Of a DNA stretch of 64,000 nucleotides, positions 1 through 9,937 are shown one piece after another. The stretch comes from Bremerella sp. TYQ1. Lineage in GTDB: Bacteria > Planctomycetota > Planctomycetia > Pirellulales > Pirellulaceae. A model generated the notes under the pieces. It worked only from the letters and a program-made list of their open reading frames with translations. It ran no database searches and was not told the origin of the DNA. The position numbers and the translations under genes were made by a program. Position 1 is the stretch's first letter. Every line of letters starts with the position of its first letter. The stretch lies in the NCBI RefSeq assembly GCF_020150455.1, contig NZ_CP083740.1, positions 3,162,001-3,226,000 of the forward strand. Direction: 5' to 3'.

Positions 1-1
1 T

Positions 2-145
2 GTCGTCGACGACATTAGTGAATACGAAACGTCGCCTCCTTATCCGGTTCCCTTGCGGGCCGTATCGATTACGATTCGAGCGATCGAAAACGGTACCCGC
101 CAGGTTCGCCAGGACACTGTGATCTCAGACTTCCTGCCGGAATAG
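2..145 (+). CDS. 3' end of a truncated gene (47 codons visible)
   Basis: An open frame enters from the left edge and stops at TAG 143-145. The visible tail is rich in Pro, Val, Ile and Arg (it contains PLRAVSITIRAIE and ends ISDFLPE). Alternating hydrophobic/charged residues of the type LRAVxITIR are common at the C-terminus of pseudopilin-like or secreted beta proteins in planctomycetes, but this is only a resemblance. The gene ends 34 bases before a strong terminator hairpin, which supports a real gene end here. Function cannot be assigned from this fragment. Confidence 0.55.
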   Translation, partial: VVDDISEYETSPPYPVPLRAVSITIRAIENGTRQVRQDTVISDFLPE

Positions 146-178
146 ACGACCTCCAATAGCTTTCTAACGAGAAAGATG

Positions 179-212
179 GCGAGCACGCTCTCGGGGTGTG
201 CTCGCTTTTTTT
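179..212 (+). terminator. Rho-independent terminator
   Basis: GCGAGCAC (179-186) pairs with GTGCTCGC (198-205) and is followed directly by seven T residues (206-212). It sits just after the stop of the truncated left-edge gene and just before the ATG at 220. Confidence 0.85.
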
Positions 213-571
213 ACTGAATATGACCGAACCCCATACCATCCGTCTCAACGGTCCGTGGGAAATGATCGCCGGGGTTCCAGACGAACCGACTCGCGTGAAG
301 CTTCCCGCTGCCTGGCCGCAGATCATTCAAGCGGCACGTTCGAGCTCGATTGTTCTGCAGCGATGGTTCCATCGCCCGACAGGGATCGACGACGGTAGCG
401 TCGTCCAATTGAAGCTCGCAGAACTTCCCTTTTCAGGATCGATCTCACTGAACGATACCAGCCTGGGCATGTTTCCGGCGCAAAAGGAACATGCCCTGGA
501 CGTTGGCGATCATTTAACAGATCGGTGCTGTCTGACCATCTCGGTAGGCGAAGTCGCTGAACTGTCAGAGA

Positions 572-2479
<1,908 letters not shown>

Positions 2480-2666
2480 AACTTGAATCTCCAGATCGCG
2501 GACGCATCCTAGGGCGTTCGCATTCCTAAGGATCTTTAACCTACCTTACCGTGGCGCAAGAGCAAACCCCGCAGATCTTCCCAAACCCTAATGATTTCTT
2601 TAGGTTAGAGTGTTCCGCCTATCGGCCAGATAAGGTCCTTCATTTCCCGCCCAGGAACTGCACGCC

Positions 2667-3890
2667 ATGCCTGTTGATAACCGCAGCCGTTACTCTTTTC
2701 GTCCTTTTGTGCTCTCGCTGCTCGTCGTTGCCGTGACGTCGCTGACCACAGTGAACCCCTTATCGGCTCAAACGCCAGGTCTGACGCAGGAAGAAATCGA
2801 AGATGGCTGGATTTCGCTGTTCGATGGCGAAACGCTTTTTGGCTGGAAGCAAATCACGAAGACCAACTGGAAAGTGGTCGACGGCACCATCGAGGTGAGC
2901 GACGGGGATGTCGGTCTGCTTTGTACGACAACCCAGTTCGCCGACTTCCAGCTCAAAGTCGATTTCATGGCGGAAGAAAACACCAACAGTGGGATCTTCC
3001 TGCGGACTTCTCCACAACCCAAGAGCCCGACTTATGACTGTTATGAATTGAATATCGCTCCCCCTTCCAATTCCTTTCCCACGGGCAGTATCGTCGGCCG
3101 CGAGAAAGTAACGCCGGAATGCAAACCGGGCGAGTGGCATACCTTCGAGATCCGCGCAGTAGGCCCCGTTTTGGAAGTCAAACTGGATGGCGAAGTTGTC
3201 TCCACGCTGGAAGATACGGACTACTTGGGCAAGGGATTCATCGGTTTGCAGTACAACGGTGGTAAAGCCAAATTCCGCAACATCGCTTTGAAACCGCTTG
3301 GGCTCAAGTCGATCTTCAACGGCAAGGACCTTAGCGGCTGGAAGCAGTATCCCGAGATGGTCACCAAGTTCTCCGTCACCGAAGAAGGGGCGATTCGTGC
3401 CCAAGACGGTCCAGGACAACTCGAAACCGAAGGCGTCTACGCAAACTTCGTTCTGCAAATGGAAGCGAAGACCAATGCAGAGAACCTCAACTCAGGCCTC
3501 TTTTTCCGTAGCATCCCCGGCGACAAGATGATGGGCTACGAAAGCCAGATCCATAACGGCATCGAAGGTGACGATCCGACCAAGCCGATCGACAGCGGTA
3601 CCGGAGCTATCTTCCGACGAAGCGTCGCTCGCAAAGTGGTCAGTAAAGACAAAGAGTGGCTCATTAAAACTCTGATCGCCGAAGGTGCCCACATTTCGGT
3701 TTGGGTCAACGGCTATCAAGTTACCGACTGGACCGATCAACGCAAAGCCGATGAAAACCCGCGCCGCGGACTACGTCTGGAAGCTGGCACGATCATCCTG
3801 CAAGGTCACGATCCGACGACCGACGTGCTGTTCCGTAACTTTCAAATCCAAGAGTTGCCGGAACGTTGGCCCGTCAAGCGAACCAAGTAA
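2667..3890 (+). CDS. Secreted protein with two DUF1080 domains
   Basis: 407 residues. A signal peptide covers about the first 34 residues (Arg-rich start, hydrophobic FVLSLLVVAVTSL, cleavage near LSAQ). Two related beta-sandwich DUF1080 domains follow: the first opens with GWISLFDGETLFGWK, the second with LKSIFNGKDLSGWKQY. Each carries the NSGIFLR or NSGLFFRS strand and ends in an FRNI or FRNFQIQEL strand. DUF1080 proteins are greatly expanded in planctomycetes, and some members act on glycosides (3-keto-glycoside hydrolases). The substrate here is unknown. It is likely periplasmic or surface-located and appears monocistronic. Confidence 0.9.
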   Translation: MPVDNRSRYSFRPFVLSLLVVAVTSLTTVNPLSAQTPGLTQEEIEDGWISLFDGETLFGWKQITKTNWKVVDGTIEVSDGDVGLLCTTTQFADFQLKVDFMAEENTNSGIFLRTSPQPKSPTYDCYELNIAPPSNSFPTGSIVGREKVTPECKPGEWHTFEIRAVGPVLEVKLDGEVVSTLEDTDYLGKGFIGLQYNGGKAKFRNIALKPLGLKSIFNGKDLSGWKQYPEMVTKFSVTEEGAIRAQDGPGQLETEGVYANFVLQMEAKTNAENLNSGLFFRSIPGDKMMGYESQIHNGIEGDDPTKPIDSGTGAIFRRSVARKVVSKDKEWLIKTLIAEGAHISVWVNGYQVTDWTDQRKADENPRRGLRLEAGTIILQGHDPTTDVLFRNFQIQELPERWPVKRTK

Positions 3891-3920
3891 ACGAAAGCTG
3901 CGGTTAGAAACACGACTAAC

Positions 3921-3960
3921 AAAAAATTGGGCCATGCTCACCACTAAGTGAGCATGGCCC
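3921..3960 (-). terminator. Intrinsic terminator between the DUF1080 gene and ispH
   Basis: A 13-bp perfect stem, GGGCCATGCTCAC (3929-3941) with GTGAGCATGGCCC (3948-3960), separated by six bases. On the reverse strand it is followed by a run of U (AATTTTTT, from 3921-3928), so it ends ispH transcripts. In the forward direction the T-run is poor (TTGATT), so termination of the DUF1080 gene is less certain. Confidence 0.85.
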
Positions 3961-4002
3961 TTGATTCGTTGGAAAAGTAAGTCAGCACCTGCGGCAATCG
4001 GC

Positions 4003-4941
4003 TTAGGTGATGCTGACCAGCTTTCGCAGTTCTTTTGGTAGAGGGAAGTGAACTTCTTCCTCGCGGATCGATCGCGTTTCGATCGTCGCGTCGAAGTTCT
4101 CGACCAGGTAATCGAGACATTCCTGGACGACATCTTCCGGGGCACTTGCGCCGGCGGTTACGAGGACACCTTCAACGCCGTCGAACCATTCCTTCTTGAT
4201 GTCACTGGCCCCATCGATCAAGTAGCCTGGCGTGCCAGATTCCTTGGCCAGCTCTTTCAGTCGCTGGCTGTTGGAACTGTTCTGACTGCCCAGGACCAAC
4301 ACCATTTGAGCTTCGCTTCCCAAGATTCGCACCGCTTCCTGGCGGTTTTGGGTCGCGTAGCAAATGTCGGCTTTCGGTGGTCCTTTGATCTCGGGGAATC
4401 GATTTTTAAGCCGATTAATAATCCGAGTCGCATCGTCGACGGAAAGAGTCGTTTGCGTCAGGTAGGCCAGCCTGGTCGGGTCCTCAATTTCCAGCTTGTC
4501 GACGTCCGCTTCGGTCTCGACCAGAACGATCGCTTCAGGGGCTTCGCCCATCGTGCCGATCACTTCGTCGTGCCCTTCATGGCCAATCAAGCAGATGGTG
4601 TAGCCCAGCTTGGCGAATTTAATCGCTTCCAGGTGAACCTTCGTCACCAACGGACACGTGGCATCGATCGCCGTCAAATCACGGTCTTTGGCCGCTTTAC
4701 GGATTTCCGGAGAAACGCCGTGGGCACTGAACAGCAAGATCGACTTGGGAGGAACTTCCTGCAGATCGTCCACGAAGATGGCCCCCTTCTTTTTGAAGGT
4801 TTCCACGACGTACTTATTGTGGACAATCTCGTGATAGACGTAGACCGGGGCTCCGAACGACTTTAACGCCAGATCCAAGCACTCGATCGCCATGTTCACC
4901 CCGGCACAAAAACCGCGGGGACTTGCTAGAATAACTTTCAT
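4003..4941 (-). CDS. ispH: 4-hydroxy-3-methylbut-2-enyl diphosphate reductase IspH
   Basis: Last enzyme of the MEP pathway: a cytosolic [4Fe-4S] enzyme making IPP and DMAPP from HMBPP. The three conserved cluster cysteines are present at Cys12 (RGFCAGV), Cys96 (DATCPLV) and Cys194 (DICYATQNRQ). The HEGHDEV and TQTTLS segments are also typical. Length is 312 residues with ATG 4941 as start. I chose it because MKVILASPRGFC is the family's normal N-terminus and a strong AGGAGG-type ribosome site lies about 11 bases upstream; the longer frame back to 5139 is unlikely to be translated. It is divergent from hpnC, 188 bases away, so supply of C5 units sits next to squalene synthesis. Confidence 0.95.
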   Translation of the reverse strand: MKVILASPRGFCAGVNMAIECLDLALKSFGAPVYVYHEIVHNKYVVETFKKKGAIFVDDLQEVPPKSILLFSAHGVSPEIRKAAKDRDLTAIDATCPLVTKVHLEAIKFAKLGYTICLIGHEGHDEVIGTMGEAPEAIVLVETEADVDKLEIEDPTRLAYLTQTTLSVDDATRIINRLKNRFPEIKGPPKADICYATQNRQEAVRILGSEAQMVLVLGSQNSSNSQRLKELAKESGTPGYLIDGASDIKKEWFDGVEGVLVTAGASAPEDVVQECLDYLVENFDATIETRSIREEEVHFPLPKELRKLVSIT

Positions 4942-5129
4942 TGGGCGAAGTACCTCCTCCATACTTTGCATCTTACCGCAACCCAATAACAGGGCATAGA
5001 GCAGCAGGCCCACCGGATGCCAGCATGGAATGGGAAAACGGTCTATCTTTGCGATCGAATTTCCGCAAAATTTGCAGTTTGCCTTCCTGTCTACGGCAGC
5101 AACCGACTTCCCAACACTTCGGATAACGC

Positions 5130-6077
5130 GTGACTCCATTTCAGTACCAGTTGGCCAATTATGGACCGAACGCCAGCTGGCAAACCCCCAGCACGAGCGA
5201 TGCCTACGCGTATTGCCAAGATCTGACGGCTTCGTCGTACGAGAACTTCTCGGTGATCAGCTGGTTTCTGCCGACCGAACTGCATCCTCATTTCGCGGCC
5301 ATTTATGCGTATTGCCGCTGGGCCGATGATCTAGCGGATGAAGTCGCCGACGATGCTGAAGGCCTCAAACTGTTGGCATGGTGGGAAGAACAACTCGAGT
5401 CCTGCTATCAACAGGAAGCCCATCACCCCGTATTCGTGGCGCTGAAACGAACCATTCGCGAATTCAAAATCCCGATCACACCACTTCGCAATCTGTTGAT
5501 CGCGTTCCGTCAGGATCAAACCAAGAAGCGATACAACAGCTATCGCGAACTACTCGCTTATTGCCGAAACTCGGCCGATCCGGTCGGACGCCTGGTGATG
5601 TATCTGGGCCGCTGCTATTCGCCGGAAGCGGTCGTCTATTCCGATCGAGTCTGCACAGGGCTCCAACTGGCCAACTTCTGGCAAGATGTCCGCCGCGATT
5701 TCGACAAAGGTCGTATCTATATCCCTGCCGAAGACTTCGAGCAGTTCGAGCTTTCCATCGACGACATGCCCACATGTGCCGAAACGGATGCCTTCCGGGA
5801 ACTGATCGAGTTTGAAGTCCGCCGGGCCGATCAACTGCTGACCTCGGGCGAACCGATCGTCGACTTCTTTCCGTCCAACTTGAAAGTCGATATCGCCCTG
5901 TTTATCCGTGGTGGTCAAACAATTCTAAAACAGATCCGCCATCAGCATTTCGATTCGTGGAGCCATCGCCCCAAAGTCAGCAAACGCACCAAAGTTAAAC
6001 TGCTCGCCCAGGCCTGGTGGGAGATCCGCGTCCGCAACAAACGATTCAGTGCCGATCCGTACGAGGTGCCGGCATGA
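5130..6077 (+). CDS. hpnC: Squalene synthase HpnC (hydroxysqualene synthase)
   Basis: A trans-isoprenyl diphosphate synthase-fold protein of 315 residues. In the three-gene HpnCDE route HpnC converts presqualene diphosphate to hydroxysqualene. Both Asp-rich regions of the family are visible: AYCRWADDLADE near residue 65 and NFWQDVRRDFDKGRIYIP near residue 185. The start is taken as GTG 5130, the first possible start after an in-frame TAA at 5124-5126; no strong ribosome site is seen. The last four bases overlap the ATG of hpnD (ATGA), so the two are translationally coupled. In planctomycetes the squalene from this operon can feed hopanoids or C30 carotenoids. Confidence 0.93.
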   Translation: MTPFQYQLANYGPNASWQTPSTSDAYAYCQDLTASSYENFSVISWFLPTELHPHFAAIYAYCRWADDLADEVADDAEGLKLLAWWEEQLESCYQQEAHHPVFVALKRTIREFKIPITPLRNLLIAFRQDQTKKRYNSYRELLAYCRNSADPVGRLVMYLGRCYSPEAVVYSDRVCTGLQLANFWQDVRRDFDKGRIYIPAEDFEQFELSIDDMPTCAETDAFRELIEFEVRRADQLLTSGEPIVDFFPSNLKVDIALFIRGGQTILKQIRHQHFDSWSHRPKVSKRTKVKLLAQAWWEIRVRNKRFSADPYEVPA

Positions 6078-6958
6078 ACGCTTCACTTGATGCCAGTTAC
6101 GAAGAGTGTCGTCGATTCTCGAAGCAGTCTGGTTCGAACTTCCTGCTTTCGTTTTGGTTTCTGCCTCGCGAAAAACGTCAGGCGATGTACGCGTTGTACG
6201 CATTCTTTCGCCATACCGACGACCTTGCTGATGACGAAGGTTCCGATCGCGCGGCTAACTTGAACATTTGGCGAGAGCACTTCCGTGCTGCGATGCAAGG
6301 CGAATTCCTCGACACCCGACTGCAGGCATTGGTCGATACCATTCATCGGTATCAAATACCGGAGCAGTACCTGTTGGAATCGATCGACGGAGTGGAAAGC
6401 GATCTGACACGAACGCGATTCGCCGACTTCGCAGAACTGGAACATTACTGTTACCAGGTTGCCTCCGCGATTGGCTTAAGCTGCTTGCCGGTCTGGGGTA
6501 TACGTCCCAACTTCAATCGCCACGCGGCCATCGCGGCCGGCGTCGCGTTTCAGCTGACCAATATCTTGCGAGACGTGCACGAAGACGCGCAGCGCGGAAG
6601 GATCTACGTTCCGCTGGAAGATCTTCAGCAGTTTGATGTCTCGGAAGCGTCGCTATTGGCTGGTCAATTGACCGCTGGATTCGAGCCACTGATGCGGCAC
6701 GAAATCGAACGAGCCGAACAGCAGTTTACCGCGGCGCAAGCCTTGCGAGCCGATCTTTCGCCGGATGGACTACGCATCTACGACGCGATGACTGAAACCT
6801 ATCACGATCTGCTGAAACAAATTTCCCGCACACCGACCGAAGTGCTGCAGCGAAAGATTCAAGTCGGCTCGTGGCGAAAAATGAAATTGGTGGCCCGACT
6901 GGCCATGTCGCGAATGCCACTGGGGAGCAGCGGCCCTCGCCAGGCGGAGGCTTGGTGA
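6074..6958 (+). CDS. hpnD: Presqualene diphosphate synthase HpnD
   Basis: 294 residues. It condenses two farnesyl diphosphates to presqualene diphosphate, the first committed step of HpnCDE squalene synthesis. Motifs are FFRHTDDLADDEG (first Asp-rich site) and NILRDVHEDAQRGRIYVP (second site), with YQVASAIGLSCLPVWG between them. ATG 6074 overlaps the hpnC stop. A longer frame starts at 6017 but would lie inside hpnC. HpnD and HpnC are distant paralogs, as usual for this pathway. The stop shares one base with the ATG of hpnE. Confidence 0.93.
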   Translation: MNASLDASYEECRRFSKQSGSNFLLSFWFLPREKRQAMYALYAFFRHTDDLADDEGSDRAANLNIWREHFRAAMQGEFLDTRLQALVDTIHRYQIPEQYLLESIDGVESDLTRTRFADFAELEHYCYQVASAIGLSCLPVWGIRPNFNRHAAIAAGVAFQLTNILRDVHEDAQRGRIYVPLEDLQQFDVSEASLLAGQLTAGFEPLMRHEIERAEQQFTAAQALRADLSPDGLRIYDAMTETYHDLLKQISRTPTEVLQRKIQVGSWRKMKLVARLAMSRMPLGSSGPRQAEAW

Positions 6959-8397
6959 TGGACGTCAACGCCATGCGTGGTCAACGCGTCGCAATCGTTG
7001 GTGGTGGCCTGGCAGGACTCGCCGCAGCGGAAGCTCTTTCGCGGTTTCCGTTTGAGATCCATCTGTTTGAAGCAAAGCGTTCCTTAGGTGGTCGCGCCGG
7101 AGCCTATAGTGACCCCGACCATCCGTCGCTGATCGATCGTTGTCAGCATGTGGCGATGGGCTGCTGTACCAACTTCCTTGGGTTCTGCGAGCGTCTGGAA
7201 CTGGAAGAGTGCTTCCGCCGCGATACAAAGTTGCACTTCATCGACGCTGCAGGAAAAGCTCATCCTTTTTCGGCAAGCGGTTGGCTCCCTGCGCCGCTTC
7301 ACTTGGCCTCGGCGTTTCGTAAGCAAGGCTATCTTTCCAAGCCAGATCAAAAGCGAATCGCCTCGGCACTGTGGGCGATGGCCCCTCCGGAAGCAGTCAA
7401 AAAGTATGCCGGCTGGAAAATGCACGACTGGCTCGTCGAGCAGCTTCAATCGGAAGAAGCGATCGCACGATTCTGGGAAATTGTACTGGTGAGTGCCTTA
7501 GGGGCTCCGCTGACGGAAGTCTCGTTCGTCGCGGCGCGGAAAGTCTTTGTCGATGGCTTCCTCCGACATCGAGAAGCATACCAGGTCTACGTTCCGCGAA
7601 TCCCGCTGCAAGATGTGTTCGACGTACAAGCAGCTCAGAGGCTTGGTGAACGTGGCGTCCGCTTCCATCGTCAATCGCCGGTACGGCAAGTCGCTTACTT
7701 CAACTCGCGGTTCAATGTCCGTTTCGGACAAGGCCAAGAAGGAATCTTCGAGAACTTCATTGCCGCAGTACCATGGCATCAGTCTCCAAAGATCTTTTCG
7801 CCGATCCTGAAGAACCTGATGCCGAAGCTCGACAACGTCGACGAGATTGACTCGTCTCCCATTTCAAGCGTGCACTTATGGCTGGATCGCCCCCTGACGA
7901 AACTTCCGCACGCAGTGCTGCTGGATCGAACGAGCCAGTGGGTCTTCAACCATGGGGCTCGGCAATTCAAGAAATCGACTGCGTACTACTACCAGGTCGT
8001 TATTAGTGCCTCGCAAGATCTTGCTGGTCGAAAGCACGAGGAATTGTCGCGAAGCGTTCTCGCGGAACTGGTCAGTGCTTTTTCAGCTCAACCAGCGCCC
8101 TACTTGTTGGACTTTCAGGTCGTGACCGAAAAGCAAGCAGTCTTCTCTGCGACGCCCGCTTTGGAAGGTTTACGGCCAGCCCAAGGGACCATTCTGCCTG
8201 GTCTCGCATTGGCCGGCGATTGGACAAAGACTGGTTGGCCATCGACCATGGAAGGAGCCGTCCGAAGCGGGTACCTCGCCGCGGAAGCCATTCTGCGGAA
8301 GTACGACTACCACGATTCGGTCGGCGACGCCGATCTTCCCGTCAGTTTCCTCTCGAAGATGCTGTGGGGAATCGGGAAAGACGAATCGAATCGTTAA
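6958..8397 (+). CDS. hpnE: Hydroxysqualene dehydroxylase HpnE
   Basis: FAD-dependent amine-oxidase-fold enzyme of 479 residues that reduces hydroxysqualene to squalene, completing the HpnCDE route. The N-terminal dinucleotide site is RVAIVGGGLAGLAAAEAL, followed by the FEAKRSLGGRAG segment. The C-terminal FAD-contact region reads LALAGDWTKTGWPSTMEGAVRSG, a pattern shared with phytoene desaturases and HpnE. ATG 6958 follows GGCGGAGG and overlaps the hpnD stop by one base, so the three genes form a tight operon. A carotenoid desaturase is an alternative within the fold, but the context makes HpnE far more likely. Confidence 0.92.
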   Translation: MDVNAMRGQRVAIVGGGLAGLAAAEALSRFPFEIHLFEAKRSLGGRAGAYSDPDHPSLIDRCQHVAMGCCTNFLGFCERLELEECFRRDTKLHFIDAAGKAHPFSASGWLPAPLHLASAFRKQGYLSKPDQKRIASALWAMAPPEAVKKYAGWKMHDWLVEQLQSEEAIARFWEIVLVSALGAPLTEVSFVAARKVFVDGFLRHREAYQVYVPRIPLQDVFDVQAAQRLGERGVRFHRQSPVRQVAYFNSRFNVRFGQGQEGIFENFIAAVPWHQSPKIFSPILKNLMPKLDNVDEIDSSPISSVHLWLDRPLTKLPHAVLLDRTSQWVFNHGARQFKKSTAYYYQVVISASQDLAGRKHEELSRSVLAELVSAFSAQPAPYLLDFQVVTEKQAVFSATPALEGLRPAQGTILPGLALAGDWTKTGWPSTMEGAVRSGYLAAEAILRKYDYHDSVGDADLPVSFLSKMLWGIGKDESNR

Positions 8398-8463
8398 TCG
8401 AGGCACGCCAATTGCGGTTCCTCAGTTTCGGAATAACCTCACCGGAACTGTGAAAGGATCACC

Positions 8464-8859
8464 ATGTTTGCTGCCCGAATCTTCCTGGCTGTCATTGGCG
8501 CCGCGTACATGTTCCTTGGTGTGTGGTGCGCCGCCGCGCCAGGCAAGACATCAAAGTCGGTCGGCTTTAACCTGACGCCAGGTAGTGGAGAGTCTGAGTT
8601 CTTCACCGTCTACGGCGGGCTAGAGATTGGGTGGGGCTTGATCTTCCTGATGCCGCTTCTGATGACGGAAGCCACCCGACCGCTGCTGATCGGCTGCGTA
8701 CTCATGCACAGCATGGCCGTCATCTTCCGAGCTATCAGCCTGTTCCTCTTTACCGGCTTCGGAACAACCACCTACGTTCTCGCCGGAATAGAGTGGGTCA
8801 TCTTCCTCGCCTCGGCAGGACTATTAGCCTACATCAGTACAACCGGTAAAGCGGGCTAG
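8464..8859 (+). CDS. Small four-helix membrane protein (DUF4345-like)
   Basis: 131 residues with about four hydrophobic helices (residues 5-25, 45-67, 72-95, 100-125) and little else. The GGLEIGWGLIFL segment in helix 2 and the overall layout resemble DUF4345-type proteins, whose function is unknown. It begins 66 bases after hpnE with a possible GAAAGGA ribosome site before ATG 8464, so it may be the last gene of the squalene operon. Its 3' end overlaps the convergent nucleosidase gene by four bases. Confidence 0.75.
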   Translation: MFAARIFLAVIGAAYMFLGVWCAAAPGKTSKSVGFNLTPGSGESEFFTVYGGLEIGWGLIFLMPLLMTEATRPLLIGCVLMHSMAVIFRAISLFLFTGFGTTTYVLAGIEWVIFLASAGLLAYISTTGKAG

Positions 8860-9737
8860 TCAGTTGGTTCGTCCCTGACGGCTAAATCGAGTTGTGGAAC
8901 AACCCCCGAGAGAAATCCAGCTAGTTTGTCGCTGGCTTTGTTGGCCATTGCGTTGAGGTTCCACATGTCTTTAATACTGCCAGGTCGATTGAAAATGGTC
9001 GCTGCTGCCGCTCCGAGCATGCCAGAAGTGGTCTTCTGGCTCATTAATTTTTCCAGGTCTTTCGGGAGCGGCTGATCGACGGTGTCAGAGATAATTCGTA
9101 CCGAGATCAGCTTGGTATGTTTCTCGTGACAGGACTGAGCGATAGCGAGCGTCTCCATATCGACGGCAACAACGCTGTGCTTCTCGCCCAACTCGCGCTT
9201 CTCTTCGACGGTACGGATGATGCGATCGACAGTCAGCAGCTTGCCGCTGGCGAGTCCCTGAGTCGCTTCAATCTGCTGCTCGGTCAGGTTCAAGGGAATG
9301 GCGACCTCGTTCCCTTCTAAATCGGTCACGCGGTTGGCCATGACGACATGACCTCGCTTGAGTTCCGAAACTAACCCGCCTGCGAATCCAGCCGAGATGA
9401 TCCACGTCGGACCGATGATATCGATCACATCCTTTGCCGCCGCGGCTGCCGAATTCCTTCCCACGCCGGTCTCGACAACGCCCACAACCTGCCCACCCAG
9501 CTTACCGACGGTGACGGTCCGTTTTTCCATCTTCACCGGCGTGGCAGATTCCAGCTTCTCTTTGAAACCGGCCGATTCGATACCCAGCGCAAACAACACC
9601 ACCACTTCCGGCTTGGGAAGGTCCTCCGGGGCGACCTCGTCAGCATTTTGCTCGGCCAACTGCTGCGAGACAAAGTCCCGCACGACCGTTTGCCCTTGTT
9701 GTTGAAGAAAGTTGGAAACCAAGTAGCGTAACAACAT
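8856..9737 (-). CDS. MTA/SAH-nucleosidase-family enzyme, possible HpnG
   Basis: 293 residues. After a 35-residue N-terminal extension comes a purine-nucleoside-phosphorylase/MTAN fold: VVVLFALGIESAGF, VETGVGRNSAAAAAK, ISAGFAGGL, then the substrate-binding VDMETLAIA and the catalytic-Asp region ISVRIISDT. Family members cleave adenine from MTA/SAH, futalosine (MqnB) or adenosylhopane (HpnG). Because hpnH, which makes adenosylhopane, and shc are in the same window, HpnG is attractive, but the residues I can see do not separate the three choices. ATG 9737 is chosen because translation from 9899 would run through a palindromic repeat with no conserved sequence. Confidence 0.8.
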   Translation of the reverse strand: MLLRYLVSNFLQQQGQTVVRDFVSQQLAEQNADEVAPEDLPKPEVVVLFALGIESAGFKEKLESATPVKMEKRTVTVGKLGGQVVGVVETGVGRNSAAAAAKDVIDIIGPTWIISAGFAGGLVSELKRGHVVMANRVTDLEGNEVAIPLNLTEQQIEATQGLASGKLLTVDRIIRTVEEKRELGEKHSVVAVDMETLAIAQSCHEKHTKLISVRIISDTVDQPLPKDLEKLMSQKTTSGMLGAAAATIFNRPGSIKDMWNLNAMANKASDKLAGFLSGVVPQLDLAVRDEPTD

Positions 9738-9757
9738 AAGTTGAATTTCAGTGTGAG

Positions 9758-9837
9758 GTGTTCTGTTTTCAGCTACCCCGGTACGGTGCCCCGCAAATTG
9801 TGTCCGTTCTGGCGTTCTCTTGCTGAAAACGGAACAC
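9758..9837. repeat. Imperfect inverted repeat between the nucleosidase gene and mnmG
   Basis: GTGTTCTGTTTTCAGC (9758-9773) and GCTGAAAACGGAACAC (9822-9837) are inverted copies with one mismatch. A further GGCTGAAAAC follows at 9842-9851. The element fills most of the divergent intergenic region and resembles the dispersed palindromes found elsewhere in the window. Confidence 0.7.
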
Positions 9838-9937
9838 TGGAGGCTGAAAACTCGTATCTCGCCCCTTCGCGAACTATCGTGGGGGCCTCTACAATACAAG
9901 CTTCGCTCATAAAGCAGGTCGATTGCAAGGTGATTGG

